64,000 nt of DNA from Xenorhabdus indica. GTDB lineage: Bacteria; Pseudomonadota; Gammaproteobacteria; Enterobacterales; Enterobacteriaceae. The stretch is taken from assembly GCF_014467235.1 (NCBI RefSeq), contig NZ_NKHP01000005.1, forward strand, positions 1-64,000. The letters are read 5' to 3'. A model generated the notes under the pieces. The model had not been told where the DNA came from. It made no database searches and saw only the letters and a program-made list of their open reading frames with translations. Below, in pieces: positions 51,586 through 61,329 of this stretch. The translations under genes were made by a program, and so were the position numbers. Position 1 is the stretch's first letter; the number at the start of each line of letters is the position of its first letter.

Positions 51586-52539
51586 ATGCCATTAGTTGTT
51601 ATTCCCGATGATTATCAATCTGCTACAAGACAAATTCAGGCTTTATATCAGAATAGTAATTTTGAGGTTATCAGTCTCGGTGCAATTGATCGCGATTCAA
51701 AAGCTGACGAACTATTATCAAAAGCTGATGCCCTTATTCTGATCCGTGAAAGAACGTTGATTGATGAAAAGTTTTTATCCAAAACACCTCATTTAAAACT
51801 TATCAGCCAGACTGGAAAAGTGGCTACCAATATCGATCTGGAATTGTGTAAACAACGAGGTATTGCTGTCGTAGAAGGGACTGGTTCACCCATTGCAGCC
51901 GCAGAATTAACCTGGCTGTTAATCCAAAGTTCTATCCGTGGATTCATTGCTTCAGTGGAAGCAATGAAAAAAGGCTATTGGCAAACTGAGCTGGGAGATA
52001 CTGTTGTCGGCAAAACGCTTGGGATCCTGGGCTATGGGAAAATAGGTCAGTTAGTTGCAAAATATGCGCGTGCATTTGATATGAAAGTTCAGATATGGGG
52101 ATCGGAACATTCACAAGAAAAAGCTCGTCAGGACGGTTTGAGTGTCCCTCATTCCCGCGAAGATTTTTTTAAAACATCAGATGTCATCACTCTGCATCAA
52201 CGACTGGTTAAAGAGACCACGGGCAATGTCACATTGGCTGACCTTACTCATATGAAAAATAGTGCTGTATTAGTCAATACAGCAAGATCCGGGTTGATAG
52301 AGGCAGGTGCACTTGAGAAAGCCCTCGATCTGGGTACTCCGGGTTTTGCAGCACTGGATGTTTTTGATATTGAACCCATTTGGGATATCAATCACTCTTT
52401 ATTAAAACGAGATAACGTCCTGTGCAGCCCACATATCGGTTATGTCACTAAAAGCTGTTATGACATTTATTTCGACAGTGCATTGAAGAATGTTGAGAAA
52501 TATTTTTCCGGCGATGATAGCCATGTCATTAATCAATAA
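51586..52539 (+). CDS. D-2-hydroxyacid dehydrogenase family protein
   Basis: A 317-aa NAD-dependent oxidoreductase of the D-isomer 2-hydroxyacid dehydrogenase family (phosphoglycerate dehydrogenase-like). The substrate domain occupies about 1-100 and 290-317. The Rossmann fold has GYGKIG at 149-154. The catalytic set is Arg234 (NTARSGLI), Glu263 (DVFDIEP) and His283 (CSPHIGYVT), all present, so it should be active. The substrate cannot be read from the sequence. An AAAAGGA box precedes the ATG. It is an accessory gene placed between darP and the barnase/barstar pair. Its 3' end runs into an ATCAATA tandem repeat containing the stop codon. Confidence 0.9.
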   Translation: MPLVVIPDDYQSATRQIQALYQNSNFEVISLGAIDRDSKADELLSKADALILIRERTLIDEKFLSKTPHLKLISQTGKVATNIDLELCKQRGIAVVEGTGSPIAAAELTWLLIQSSIRGFIASVEAMKKGYWQTELGDTVVGKTLGILGYGKIGQLVAKYARAFDMKVQIWGSEHSQEKARQDGLSVPHSREDFFKTSDVITLHQRLVKETTGNVTLADLTHMKNSAVLVNTARSGLIEAGALEKALDLGTPGFAALDVFDIEPIWDINHSLLKRDNVLCSPHIGYVTKSCYDIYFDSALKNVEKYFSGDDSHVINQ

Positions 52540-52553
52540 TCAATAATCAATAA
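52528..52553. repeat. Short tandem repeat at the dehydrogenase stop codon
   Basis: Three to four units of a 7-bp sequence (ATCAATA) overlap the stop codon of the dehydrogenase gene. Slippage here could alter the last residues. No function is implied. Confidence 0.6.
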
Positions 52554-52599
52554 TCTAGGCAACCTAATTTTAAGTCAGTTTGAAGCTAAAATTTTATAC

Positions 52600-52645
52600 G
52601 GAAATTTAAAGACACCTCCGCGTTTCGGCGAACACGGAGGTGTTG
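52600..52645 (-). terminator. Terminator after the barstar gene
   Basis: On the minus strand ACACCTCCG pairs with CGGAGGTGT, followed by CTTTAAATTT. The plus-strand side lacks a T-tract, so it serves the barnase-barstar transcript mainly. Confidence 0.65.
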
Positions 52646-52664
52646 TCATAAGACAGAGAAGAAC

Positions 52665-52934
52665 TTAATTTTTCACATTAAAACGTAATTCGCCTTCCAG
52701 CTCTTCTTCAGCCTCTTGAAACAAGAGTACCAGTGCAGCAAAACGCGGTCGTTTCTGCACATCCAGGCAGATAAAATTAATATCAACTGGCAGCCCAATT
52801 TCACCCGTTACTGCATCCCATAGAGCATCTAAGTTCGCACCAAAATGATCATCAAGATCGAAGCACTCCTTGAACTGACTATAGAAGGCTTCTAAATCAG
52901 GGATATAGTCAAAATCGAATTCCACTTTTTTCAT
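52665..52934 (-). CDS. Barstar-family ribonuclease inhibitor
   Basis: An 89-aa cytosolic protein of the barstar family, closest in pattern to E. coli YhcO. The barnase-binding helix reads HFGANLDALWDAVTG, in which Asp36 and Asp40 correspond to barstar Asp35 and Asp39, the residues that plug the barnase active site. Glu74 in LFQEAEEELEG corresponds to barstar Glu76. The C-terminus LRFNVKN matches YhcO. The ATG at 52934 lies 1 nt after the barnase stop, so translation is coupled; an upstream in-frame start would overlap it. It should protect the cytosol from the adjacent nuclease. Confidence 0.92.
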   Translation of the reverse strand: MKKVEFDFDYIPDLEAFYSQFKECFDLDDHFGANLDALWDAVTGEIGLPVDINFICLDVQKRPRFAALVLLFQEAEEELEGELRFNVKN

Positions 52935-52935
52935 A

Positions 52936-53409
52936 TCATTCTTCCAGCTTTGTGAAAGTCTTGTAGTGATCAAGTGTCAAGTAGATAAGACCATCATTAG
53001 AATAGAGTAACCTGTTACTACCCCGGTGCCCACATTTATAATTTACATCCGCTTCAAACCACTGGCGATCCTTTTGATTTGGCAACTTATTTTCACGATT
53101 GGAAAACCGATCTCCACCAATTGCTTTTCCCGGTAATACTTCGCATAAGTTGCCCTTACGAGTGTCCCAACCGAGGCGACGAGCCTGTTTTTTTGTGATG
53201 TAATAGTCAGGCAGCCTACTATGCTGATGTACATAATCCGCAACCCGATGATGCTCAGTCAGAATATCAATCTGTTGAGGCGGAACGTTTCCCGCTATCG
53301 CAACAGCTTGCTGAGTTTTATCAGAGCCAGGTAATCCAATATCTTTGATAAAAATAATGGATATAACAACCAAAATCAGTAATACACCTGCCAGCACCTT
53401 TCTTTTCAT
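52936..53409 (-). CDS. Barnase-type guanyl-specific ribonuclease with N-terminal export signal
   Basis: A 157-aa protein whose residues 47-155 align without gaps with Bacillus barnase (offset 46). The catalytic residues are all kept: Lys73, Glu119, Arg129, Arg133 and His148 (barnase Lys27, Glu73, Arg83, Arg87, His102). Signature strings are VADYVHQHSRLPDYYITKKQ, GKAIGGDRFSNRENKLP and DHYKTFTKL. Residues 1-21 (KRK then VLAGVLLILVVISIIFI) are a signal peptide or membrane anchor; no clear cleavage site follows. Cys89 and Cys126 fall at barnase positions 43 and 80, close enough for a disulfide. GGAG 6 nt before the ATG at 53409 fixes the start; a GTG at 53421 is rejected. It precedes and is coupled to barstar. 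Confidence 0.94.
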   Translation of the reverse strand: MKRKVLAGVLLILVVISIIFIKDIGLPGSDKTQQAVAIAGNVPPQQIDILTEHHRVADYVHQHSRLPDYYITKKQARRLGWDTRKGNLCEVLPGKAIGGDRFSNRENKLPNQKDRQWFEADVNYKCGHRGSNRLLYSNDGLIYLTLDHYKTFTKLEE

Positions 53410-53441
53410 AACATTCTCCACGCTTATTTGACCAGGCTACA

Positions 53442-53563
53442 ACCCAATAGATTTCAAGGTGCATCGCGGCAGCAAGGACGCAAATCCCCAGAAGCATAGA
53501 ATTATGTGACTGGGGTGAGCGAGCACATCCAACAAAGCTGCAACTTGAAAGACGACAGAGATA
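53442..53563. repeat. Dispersed palindromic repeat (copy B, most complete)
   Basis: About 120 bp beginning ACCCAATAGATTTCAAGGTGC and ending GCAACTTGAAAGACG, so the ends TTCAAGGTGC / GCAACTTGAA are inverted repeats. A second inner palindrome pairs CCCCAG (53486) with CTGGGG (53510). It has no coding capacity. From memory, very similar elements are frequent between genes in Photorhabdus and Xenorhabdus; this was not checked. Confidence 0.7.
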
Positions 53564-53592
53564 CTCAAAAAAACAGGTATATTCAAAAAATG

Positions 53593-55038
53593 TTAAGCTG
53601 TTCCGCCTACAGTCAGGTTATCCAGTTTTAATGTAGGCTGTCCAACTCCCACAGGGACACTTTGGCCTTCTTTACCACATACACCAACCCCCTTATCAAG
53701 GGCTAAGTCATTGCCAACCATCGAAATCTGCTGCATGGCCTCAATGCCTGAGCCAATTAACGTTGCACCTTTTACTGGCTTGGTGATTTTGCCATTTTCA
53801 ACCAAGTACGCTTCTGATGTTGAGAAAACAAACTTACCAGAAGTGATATCCACTTGACCACCACCAAAATTCGGTGCATACAACCCATAATTAACACTGG
53901 CAATAATCTCTTCTGGTGTAGAGCTTCCTGCCAGCATATACGTATTAGTCATGCGCGGCATCGGTAGGTGAGCATAAGATTCACGTCGCCCGTTACCTGT
54001 CGGTGCAACTCCCATCAAACGTGCATTCAGTTTGTCCTGCATGTAGCCCTTCAAGATACCATTCTCAATCAGGACATTGTATTGCCCCGGAACACCTTCA
54101 TCATCAATAGACAATGAGCCACGGCGGCCTTCAATCGTACCATCATCAACCACAGTACACAGTTCAGATGCTACTTTTTTCCCAATCTGACCAGAGAAGA
54201 CAGATGTACCACGGCGGTTGAAGTCACCTTCTAAACCATGACCCACCGCTTCATGCAATAAAACGCCCGGCCAACCGGCTCCCAATACAACCGGCATTGT
54301 TCCCGCCGGAGCAGCAATAGCAGAAAGGTTCACCAACGCCATGCGAACCGCTTCACGGGCAAATTGTTCTGCCAACGTCTGTCCATCTTCGGCTTGCAGG
54401 AAGTATTCATAACCATAACGAGCACCACCACCACTGGAACCACGTTCACGTTTGCCATCTTCTTCAACTAATACGCTGACAGAAAGACGTACCAGTGGGC
54501 GAATATCAGCAGCCAACGTCCCATCCGTCGCTGCAACCAATACCTGCTCATAAACACCGCTCAGGCTGGCATTCACTTCCTGCACTCTGTGATCTTCTGC
54601 ACGTGCGATTTGATCAACATGATGTAACAGAGCAATTTTTTCTTCCCTGCTCATGCCTTGCAGCGGATCTACAGCCGGATACAAAGCATTATGTGTCACA
54701 GCACCCAATGTATGTGCGGTGCCATTACCCGTTTCCCTTACAATACTGCGTGCTGCTTTTGCACTCTGCTGCAAAGCATTCAATGTGATTTGATCAGCAT
54801 AGGCAAAACCCGTTTTTTCACCACTAATCGCCCGAACTCCCACTCCTTGATCTATATTATAAGAGCCATCTTTGATGATGCGATCTTCCAGAACCCATGT
54901 TTCGTGGTAGCTGGATTGAAAATAGAGGTCAGCATAATCCAGACGACGTTCTGCTAATTGCCCCAAAACAGAAAATAAATCTTTATGACTCAGTTCATTG
55001 GCAGTCAGTAAATGTTCACTGACATAAGTTAAACTCAT
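53593..55038 (-). CDS. tldD: Metalloprotease TldD
   Basis: The catalytic subunit of the TldD/TldE protease, 481 aa as in E. coli. The zinc site is [11 protein letters not shown] (HExxxH), with the C-terminal cysteine in [15 protein letters not shown] as the third ligand region. Other segments are [60 protein letters not shown] and [20 protein letters not shown]. It acts with PmbA, encoded about 3.2 kb away on the same strand. It follows the nitrilase-family gene and yhdP, as in other enterics. Confidence 0.97.
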   Translation of the reverse strand: MSLTYVSEHLLTANELSHKDLFSVLGQLAERRLDYADLYFQSSYHETWVLEDRIIKDGSYNIDQGVGVRAISGEKTGFAYADQITLNALQQSAKAARSIVRETGNGTAHTLGAVTHNALYPAVDPLQGMSREEKIALLHHVDQIARAEDHRVQEVNASLSGVYEQVLVAATDGTLAADIRPLVRLSVSVLVEEDGKRERGSSGGGARYGYEYFLQAEDGQTLAEQFAREAVRMALVNLSAIAAPAGTMPVVLGAGWPGVLLHEAVGHGLEGDFNRRGTSVFSGQIGKKVASELCTVVDDGTIEGRRGSLSIDDEGVPGQYNVLIENGILKGYMQDKLNARLMGVAPTGNGRRESYAHLPMPRMTNTYMLAGSSTPEEIIASVNYGLYAPNFGGGQVDITSGKFVFSTSEAYLVENGKITKPVKGATLIGSGIEAMQQISMVGNDLALDKGVGVCGKEGQSVPVGVGQPTLKLDNLTVGGTA

Positions 55039-55055
55039 AGTGATTACTCTTTATC

Positions 55056-55904
55056 TTAATTTGTATTCTTTTTTATCAAAGAAGTCAGTTGTGGACGGAA
55101 GCGGTTATGTTTCACCACTTTGATCTGCTCACGCATGTGGATCAAACTGTCCCGTCGGATATTGAGCTGTAGCGCACTGACAGTCAGAGGATTCTTCTTG
55201 ATGACTTCTCCCCAACCACTTACCGCCATTGAATGTCCCCATGTTCTGCGAGTACCGTGTACCCCGACTTGTGCAGGTGCCAAAATGATACATTGGTTCT
55301 CAATTGCGCGAGCTCTTAAAAGTGGTTCCCAGTGTGCCTTACCCGTCAGTCTGGTAAAGGCAGCGGGTACAGAAATCAGCTCAGCCCCCTGCTCCCGTAA
55401 TGCCTGAAACAGCCCTGGGAAGCGCAGATCATAGCAAATAGTCATACCCAAACGACCAACTGGTGTATCAACAACAGTGATATGTTCCCCTCGTTGGTAG
55501 ATGGAGGATTCATTATAGGAACCATGTTCATCCTTGATATTGACATCAAACATGTGGATTTTGTCATAACGAGCACGAATCTCACCCTGATCATCAAACA
55601 ATAAGCTACTGCTGGTTATGCGGCTCAGATCTTCCCGGCTGACCATCGGCATTGAACCAATCAATAACCAGATACCATAACGTTGCGCAATTTCACTTAC
55701 AGCTTGCTGTAATGGGCCTTTTCCCTGCTCTTCTGCGTGTTCGCGGTAAGTATCTGCATCAGCAAACAGTAATGCATTTTCCGGAGTCAGAACCAGTTTT
55801 ACTGTTTTGGGCAACTGCTTAATCTGCTGTTCAATTTGCGCTAAATTATGTTTAATGTTCGTACCACTGCATAATTGTAAGAGTGCAACATTGACGTTTT
55901 TCAT
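55056..55904 (-). CDS. Carbon-nitrogen hydrolase (deaminated glutathione amidase-like)
   Basis: A 282-aa nitrilase-superfamily amidase. The catalytic triad is visible as Glu42 (LTPENALLF), Lys115 (ARYDKIHMFD) and Cys157 (GMTICYDLRFPGLF). The HMFDVNIKDEHGSYNES string and RARAIENQCIILAPAQVG are typical of the Nit1 branch, whose members repair deaminated glutathione, so that is the likely role, by inference. It overlaps yhdP by 4 nt (ATGA) and sits 17 bp before tldD, suggesting one yhdP-nit-tldD operon. Confidence 0.9.
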   Translation of the reverse strand: MKNVNVALLQLCSGTNIKHNLAQIEQQIKQLPKTVKLVLTPENALLFADADTYREHAEEQGKGPLQQAVSEIAQRYGIWLLIGSMPMVSREDLSRITSSSLLFDDQGEIRARYDKIHMFDVNIKDEHGSYNESSIYQRGEHITVVDTPVGRLGMTICYDLRFPGLFQALREQGAELISVPAAFTRLTGKAHWEPLLRARAIENQCIILAPAQVGVHGTRRTWGHSMAVSGWGEVIKKNPLTVSALQLNIRRDSLIHMREQIKVVKHNRFRPQLTSLIKKNTN

Positions 55905-58900
55905 GACCCTTTATTCTCCTTAAGCTGACGTAAAACTTCATCAATTTTAGGCTGTTCCAGATTACCCGTTAGCCGATAGCGAATGACCGATATCTTACTC
56001 CACAATGGGCCTAATGCTTTCGTCGCCGCAAAAACAGCAGCGCCTACCATAGGATTAACCGCAAATGCTGTCGCCACACCAACTGTTGCTGATATTTCCG
56101 GGGTGATCACCAACTCCATATTAAGCTGATGACGGATAAAGTTTATCTGGCCTTTTCCATGAATGTCCGCTTCCAGCCCATCAATGCGGAAGTTATCGGT
56201 ATACATGACACCATTTTTTATCGCGGCATCGCCACTTATAGAATCAAAGTTAAAATCATTACTGAATGTATCACTGAAATCCAACTGTAATTTACGTAAC
56301 AATGCATCAAAACTAACTAACCTTAATAGTTGTCCTGCTCTGCCACCACCTAGTTTTGCTATTGCTCCTTTCCCCATTTTTCCTGTTAAAACGCCATTGA
56401 GCGTTTTAACATCAGGGTTCCACGGTGTATCCTTCCAGTTCAGGTCAAAATCAAACTTAAATGAAGCGCCAGTAATTGGAACAATAAATCCGAGATAGGC
56501 TGCCATATCATCAAAACTTTTCCCGGATACCTGGCCCTTAGCCCAAGTATAATTACCCATATTACTTTCACTCCAACGCCCAGATAATGTCAATTTACCA
56601 GCACTGTTTTCTACCCGTCCATTAGTCAGACTCAAGGCGTCACCTTCTGGTGTTATCGTCCCTGAGATTTTCCCAACATTTAATCCGGCAAGCCAACATC
56701 CATCACATTTAACGTTAAGTGTAGGCCAATGATTCAGAGCATATTTTGGCGTTTCCGCTACGTTTGAAATTAACGGACCATTATCGCTGGAAGAGTTATC
56801 CGAAAACATAGGGTTATAATAGAGATAGTTGAGTGTTGCCTGCCATACTCCACCGACGTTAATCAGCAGATCACCATTGATTTCTTCTCCAATTGCATTG
56901 ACATGCAGACTATCTGGTTGGTTAGCCGCACTGAGTATAAGATTATGCCAACGTTGTCCTCCGATATCCAAATAAGGCGTTGATATTTCAAATAACTCAG
57001 GCCATATCAGGCTATTATCTGCTACTGATTCAGCTTTTAACGCTTCAATCAGTGCCAGCCATTTTTCACCCTCAATCGCAGGTAATTTTAATGCCAGCAT
57101 TGGCTTTTCCGGTAAATCAGGTAGACCATTATCATCCGTATTTAAAGTGCCTCGCTGTAAACGGACATAATTTTTCCCCAATAACCATTGGCTATTGAAC
57201 GCATATCTTTTCCCCAATGAACCGATAACCTGAAGTTGGTTTGTGTCCCCTGTAGCCTGAAGATTAATATTATTCCATGCCCGTAAAGATTCTGTTTCCA
57301 GTCCAACCAGTGTACTGTTGATATGTGACAAATCAGCATTGATTACAACCTGATATTCTGCCCCATGTTGTAACGGCTTGCTTTGTGAAGGCTTGACCTG
57401 TGGAGGGATCATAATGTTCACTTTTCCCTGCCAGTTCAATTGCCCTGATAGCTGACGACGAATTTTAACCGGAAGTTTCGGTAATGTTGCTGCAGGCCAG
57501 CGAGCATCCAAATCCACATTGACCCGATAATATCCCGGTAAATCCTGAGTGGTAAATCGCAAAGAGAGGGGGTTTCCAAGCCAATGAGCAGAAAGCGTGT
57601 CACTTTGCAACGTGCCATTATCAAAGCGGAATTTACCACTAAGGTGCTCCATCTTGCTATCTAATGGCTTGATAAACAAATCGGTATTTTTCAGTACAAC
57701 CTCTCCACTTGCATGAGTTGTACCATTTTCCAGAAGAACATCCAGATGAAATTTTCCATCAACCTGACCGTTAAGTTGCAAATTATCTAGCGTACTACCA
57801 ACCGTTTCTGTCAATGGACTATGATGAAAATAATTGTGGATATCCTTTCCATCTCCAGATATTTCAGCGTCAATCAATAACTTCTCTTTACCGTAATCGG
57901 GGATAACAGCCGAGATCCGGGAGGCATTAACTTTTCCCAATCTCGCTGTCTTTGCTTGCATCTGTAAGCCGTTATTCTGGAAATTCAAATCAAGATCCAG
58001 GTCAAACAGGGCTGGCCAATCAGGCTGATACTGGAATGTCGCATGGCGCAGAGGAACCCATACCTGAAACTGACCATTATTCTGCTTGAATGGGAAATCA
58101 TGAGGATTTCCCTGAAAGATCAAAGTAGCATTATCTACCTTTCCTTTGATCAACGACGCTGTTAAATATTCTGTCAACGATTCGCCCATCAATGGCTTGG
58201 GAAAATAACGCCATGCATCACCCGCATCATCCAAACGAATTCCAGCCAGTATCCCTAGCATTGGTTGCTGATTTTGGGATTCCGTGTAATGAAAATCCCC
58301 GTTTATCCATAATGACCTGGCCTGTAAATCCAGCCCCTGGCTCCATATCTTCAAACCATCCCGATCATTTTTCCACGTGATTTTTCCTTCACTGCTGGCA
58401 ATATCAAATGGTGCCTGGAACATAGACCGGTAATCAATGAGGCTGTTTTTCAGCTCAAACCTAAAGTTTCCCCACTGTTTATTTCCTTCTAATGCACCAC
58501 TGAAATGATTGACTGAAGGTAATTTTTTCCAACGAGACCAACTGACATCCTGCCATTTGATGGCAATCTCCGCGCTATCAGGTAATTCAGGGGTGATATC
58601 AAGGGCAAGACTACTGACTAATCCTTTGAGTTGCCGATATTGCCAGTCTTTAACAATATCGGGGGTCGCAAAAGAAATCATCGGCAACATCCCGTTCAGG
58701 CGTTCAAGCTGAATATTTTCAGCGCGAACCCGCCAATGATCTTTGTTCTGATATTGCCGCGTCTGCATAGCATACAGTATCGCAATACGGCCTGCGGGCC
58801 ATTGCAGACCATTCGTTTTCAGGCTTGCCAGATTGGGGATATCAAACAGCCAGCCTTCTCCCTGACGACGCATTTGCAGGAGTAAATCATGGACGGCAAG

Positions 58901-59734
58901 CTGATGTTTTTCATCACCCACATGCCAATTGGCATGCCCCTGCTTAAGTTGCAGATATCCGTTATCAATCCTCCCATTTTTCAGGGTAATCCAACTGGCC
59001 AGACTGAATCGGGCATCTTCCAAACCGGTATTGTCTTTTAACCAGCGGCTGAGCCACAACCGCATATCGATATCATCAGCCTGCAAATAAATCGTGCCGC
59101 TATCTAAAACACGATTAATATCTTTCAGGTCAAATTTAACCTGCACAACACCTTCCTGTCCGTTAATCGAAGACAGATTAATATTGCCTTGCGCACGATG
59201 ACGATTATCTTTATTCAGCCATGTCAGTTGCGGCAATATCAGCCGGATCTTCTCTCCCGATGGAGTCGGAAAGGTCAGGCTGCTGTCGTGCAAATCAAAA
59301 TGATTAAACCGTTCAAGGAAAAGGGAGGATAAACTATCTGGCTTGGGAAACAGGCTTTCACCTTCCCCATCCAATAATGGTTTATCATAATCAACCTGAA
59401 GCTGGTAAAAGGAGAGATCACGAAAATGCCAGTGCCGTTGTAGCAGTGAACGCCAGATATCCAGAGAAAGCGTCACTTTTTTGGCTTTAACATCCGTTTC
59501 CCCCGTTACAGCACGAAGATCACGAACTTCCAACTGGGGGCCGAATGACTGCCAATTTCCGTTGATATAGCCAATTTCGATAGAAATATCCGTCAATTCA
59601 GAAATCTTATGCGCCAATTGCTGACGATAATCATTAATATGTGGCAGGAAAAAACGTAACCCGCTGACAAGCAAAGCCACAATGATAATGACTATTGCGG
59701 CTGTCGCTAATAATATTCCGAGCAGTCGCCTCAC
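55901..59734 (-). CDS. yhdP: AsmA-like inter-membrane phospholipid transport protein YhdP
   Basis: A 1277-aa bridge-like protein (E. coli YhdP 1266) that moves phospholipid towards the outer membrane together with TamB and YdbH. One N-terminal transmembrane helix (LLGILLATAAIVIIIVALLV) anchors a very long beta-rich periplasmic part. Conserved strings include HFDLHDSSLTFPTPSGEKIR, AWRYFPKPLMG, VIPDYGKEKLLIDAEISGDG, NTDLFIKPLDSKMEHLSGKF, AGQLLRLVSFDALLRKLQLD and PEISATVGVATAFAVNPMVG. The start is a GTG at 59734: a stop codon lies immediately upstream in frame, and GGAG is 6 nt away. It is read after rng, across a spacer holding repeat copy C. Confidence 0.95.
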   Translation of the reverse strand: MRRLLGILLATAAIVIIIVALLVSGLRFFLPHINDYRQQLAHKISELTDISIEIGYINGNWQSFGPQLEVRDLRAVTGETDVKAKKVTLSLDIWRSLLQRHWHFRDLSFYQLQVDYDKPLLDGEGESLFPKPDSLSSLFLERFNHFDLHDSSLTFPTPSGEKIRLILPQLTWLNKDNRHRAQGNINLSSINGQEGVVQVKFDLKDINRVLDSGTIYLQADDIDMRLWLSRWLKDNTGLEDARFSLASWITLKNGRIDNGYLQLKQGHANWHVGDEKHQLAVHDLLLQMRRQGEGWLFDIPNLASLKTNGLQWPAGRIAILYAMQTRQYQNKDHWRVRAENIQLERLNGMLPMISFATPDIVKDWQYRQLKGLVSSLALDITPELPDSAEIAIKWQDVSWSRWKKLPSVNHFSGALEGNKQWGNFRFELKNSLIDYRSMFQAPFDIASSEGKITWKNDRDGLKIWSQGLDLQARSLWINGDFHYTESQNQQPMLGILAGIRLDDAGDAWRYFPKPLMGESLTEYLTASLIKGKVDNATLIFQGNPHDFPFKQNNGQFQVWVPLRHATFQYQPDWPALFDLDLDLNFQNNGLQMQAKTARLGKVNASRISAVIPDYGKEKLLIDAEISGDGKDIHNYFHHSPLTETVGSTLDNLQLNGQVDGKFHLDVLLENGTTHASGEVVLKNTDLFIKPLDSKMEHLSGKFRFDNGTLQSDTLSAHWLGNPLSLRFTTQDLPGYYRVNVDLDARWPAATLPKLPVKIRRQLSGQLNWQGKVNIMIPPQVKPSQSKPLQHGAEYQVVINADLSHINSTLVGLETESLRAWNNINLQATGDTNQLQVIGSLGKRYAFNSQWLLGKNYVRLQRGTLNTDDNGLPDLPEKPMLALKLPAIEGEKWLALIEALKAESVADNSLIWPELFEISTPYLDIGGQRWHNLILSAANQPDSLHVNAIGEEINGDLLINVGGVWQATLNYLYYNPMFSDNSSSDNGPLISNVAETPKYALNHWPTLNVKCDGCWLAGLNVGKISGTITPEGDALSLTNGRVENSAGKLTLSGRWSESNMGNYTWAKGQVSGKSFDDMAAYLGFIVPITGASFKFDFDLNWKDTPWNPDVKTLNGVLTGKMGKGAIAKLGGGRAGQLLRLVSFDALLRKLQLDFSDTFSNDFNFDSISGDAAIKNGVMYTDNFRIDGLEADIHGKGQINFIRHQLNMELVITPEISATVGVATAFAVNPMVGAAVFAATKALGPLWSKISVIRYRLTGNLEQPKIDEVLRQLKENKGS

Positions 59735-59763
59735 TCATTTCTCCTTGGTTGTCAGCATATTTC

Positions 59764-59838
59764 TACCCAATAGATTTCACGCCACATTTCAAAATGATTG
59801 TAGCCAAACAGAGAGGCAACCTGAAAAATATGAAGTAT
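59764..59838. repeat. Short copy of the dispersed palindromic repeat (copy C)
   Basis: The left end ACCCAATAGATTTCACG and right end GGCAACCTGAAAAATATGAAG match the ends of copy B at 53442. The middle, including the inner CCCCAG/CTGGGG palindrome, is missing. It lies between rng and yhdP. Confidence 0.55.
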
Positions 59839-59859
59839 CACTGCAATCCCGTGTAGTAA

Positions 59860-61329
59860 TTACATCATAACAACGTCAAATTGTTCCTGGCTGTAGAGTT
59901 GTTCTGCCTGCACTTTCACGGGTTTGCTTACAAAAATTTCTACCTCGGCTAAAGCATGAGAGTGTTCCCCTTTAAGGGCGTCACTCACAGCATGGGATGC
60001 GTAAACCAGAAAACGATCTGCATTAATGGCGCGGTGAACACGGACAATTTCCCGTAAAATTTCATAGCATACTGTTTCAACAGATTTCACGGTGCCACGT
60101 CCCTGACAAATCGGACAGTTATCACACAAGATATGTTCAAGACTCTCTCGTGTGCGTTTTCGTGTCATTTCCACCAGCCCAAGCTGGGAAAAACCATTAA
60201 TGGTCGTTTTCACCCGATCTTTGCTTAATGCCTGCTCTAAAGAAGCCAATACTCTACGGCGATGTTCCCCATTACTCATATCGATAAAATCAATGATAAT
60301 GATCCCGCCTAAATTACGCAGCCTTAACTGGCGCGCAATCGCTTGAGTCGCCTCAATATTAGTATTAAAGATAGTCTCTTCTAAGTTGCGATGCCCAACA
60401 AAAGCGCCGGTATTAATATCGATAGTTGTCATGGCTTCGGTTTGATCAATAATCAGATAGCCACCCGATTTTAATTCTACTTTGCGTTCCAATGCGCGCT
60501 GAATTTCATTTTCTACACCGCACAAATCGAATATCGGCTGAGTGCCTTGATAATGGTCCAGCTTGGCATTCATTTCAGGAATATATTCATCAATGAATTC
60601 TTGCAATTGCAGATAGGTCTGACGGGAGTCAACCCGAATACGATCAAGAGAGGCTCCGGCAAAATCACGCAAAATACGCTGTGCCAAAGCAAGCTCACCA
60701 TATACTTTCGTTTTAGTAATATTGCGTTTCTTACGCTCAATAACCTTACGCCACAGACGTTTTAAAAAAGCCGCATCCTGCTCAATTTCTTCTTTTCTCA
60801 CGCCTTCTGCGGCAGTGCGGATAATAAATCCACCATACTCATCGCAATAATCCATCACGATGGATTTCAGGCGTTCACGTTCTTCTTCGCTTTCAATTCG
60901 CTGAGAAACACCAACATGAGAGGCTCCCGGCATAAATACCAGATAACGTGATGGCAGGGTAATGTCCGTTGTCAAACGGGCGCCTTTCGTGCCAAGAGGA
61001 TCTTTCACTACCTGAACAAGCAGATCCTGCCCCTGACAAACCAACTCAGCAATATCCCTGACATTGAAGTTTTTCCGTTCCTCACCGGCTATACATTCCG
61101 TATGAGGCATAATGTCGGATGCGTGTAAGAAAGCCGCTTTTTCTAACCCGATATCGACAAAAGCCGCCTGCATACCGGGCAGAACACGGCTGATACGTCC
61201 TTTGTAAATATTGCCAACTATTCCCCGTTTAGCTTCCCGTTCAATATGAACTTCTTGCAAAATACCGCCATCTATATAAGCAACCCGCGTTTCAGATGGT
61301 GTTACATTGACCAATAACTCTGCTGTCAT
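59860..61329 (-). CDS. rng: Ribonuclease G
   Basis: A 489-aa endoribonuclease, the same length as E. coli RNase G, which matures the 5' end of 16S rRNA and degrades some mRNAs. An S1 domain lies at about 38-120 ([20 protein letters not shown]). The catalytic core has [20 protein letters not shown] and [20 protein letters not shown], with the metal-binding aspartates. The zinc-link cysteines are in [11 protein letters not shown]. It overlaps maf by 4 nt (ATGA) and belongs to the mreBCD-maf-rng group. Confidence 0.98.
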   Translation of the reverse strand: MTAELLVNVTPSETRVAYIDGGILQEVHIEREAKRGIVGNIYKGRISRVLPGMQAAFVDIGLEKAAFLHASDIMPHTECIAGEERKNFNVRDIAELVCQGQDLLVQVVKDPLGTKGARLTTDITLPSRYLVFMPGASHVGVSQRIESEEERERLKSIVMDYCDEYGGFIIRTAAEGVRKEEIEQDAAFLKRLWRKVIERKKRNITKTKVYGELALAQRILRDFAGASLDRIRVDSRQTYLQLQEFIDEYIPEMNAKLDHYQGTQPIFDLCGVENEIQRALERKVELKSGGYLIIDQTEAMTTIDINTGAFVGHRNLEETIFNTNIEATQAIARQLRLRNLGGIIIIDFIDMSNGEHRRRVLASLEQALSKDRVKTTINGFSQLGLVEMTRKRTRESLEHILCDNCPICQGRGTVKSVETVCYEILREIVRVHRAINADRFLVYASHAVSDALKGEHSHALAEVEIFVSKPVKVQAEQLYSQEQFDVVMM

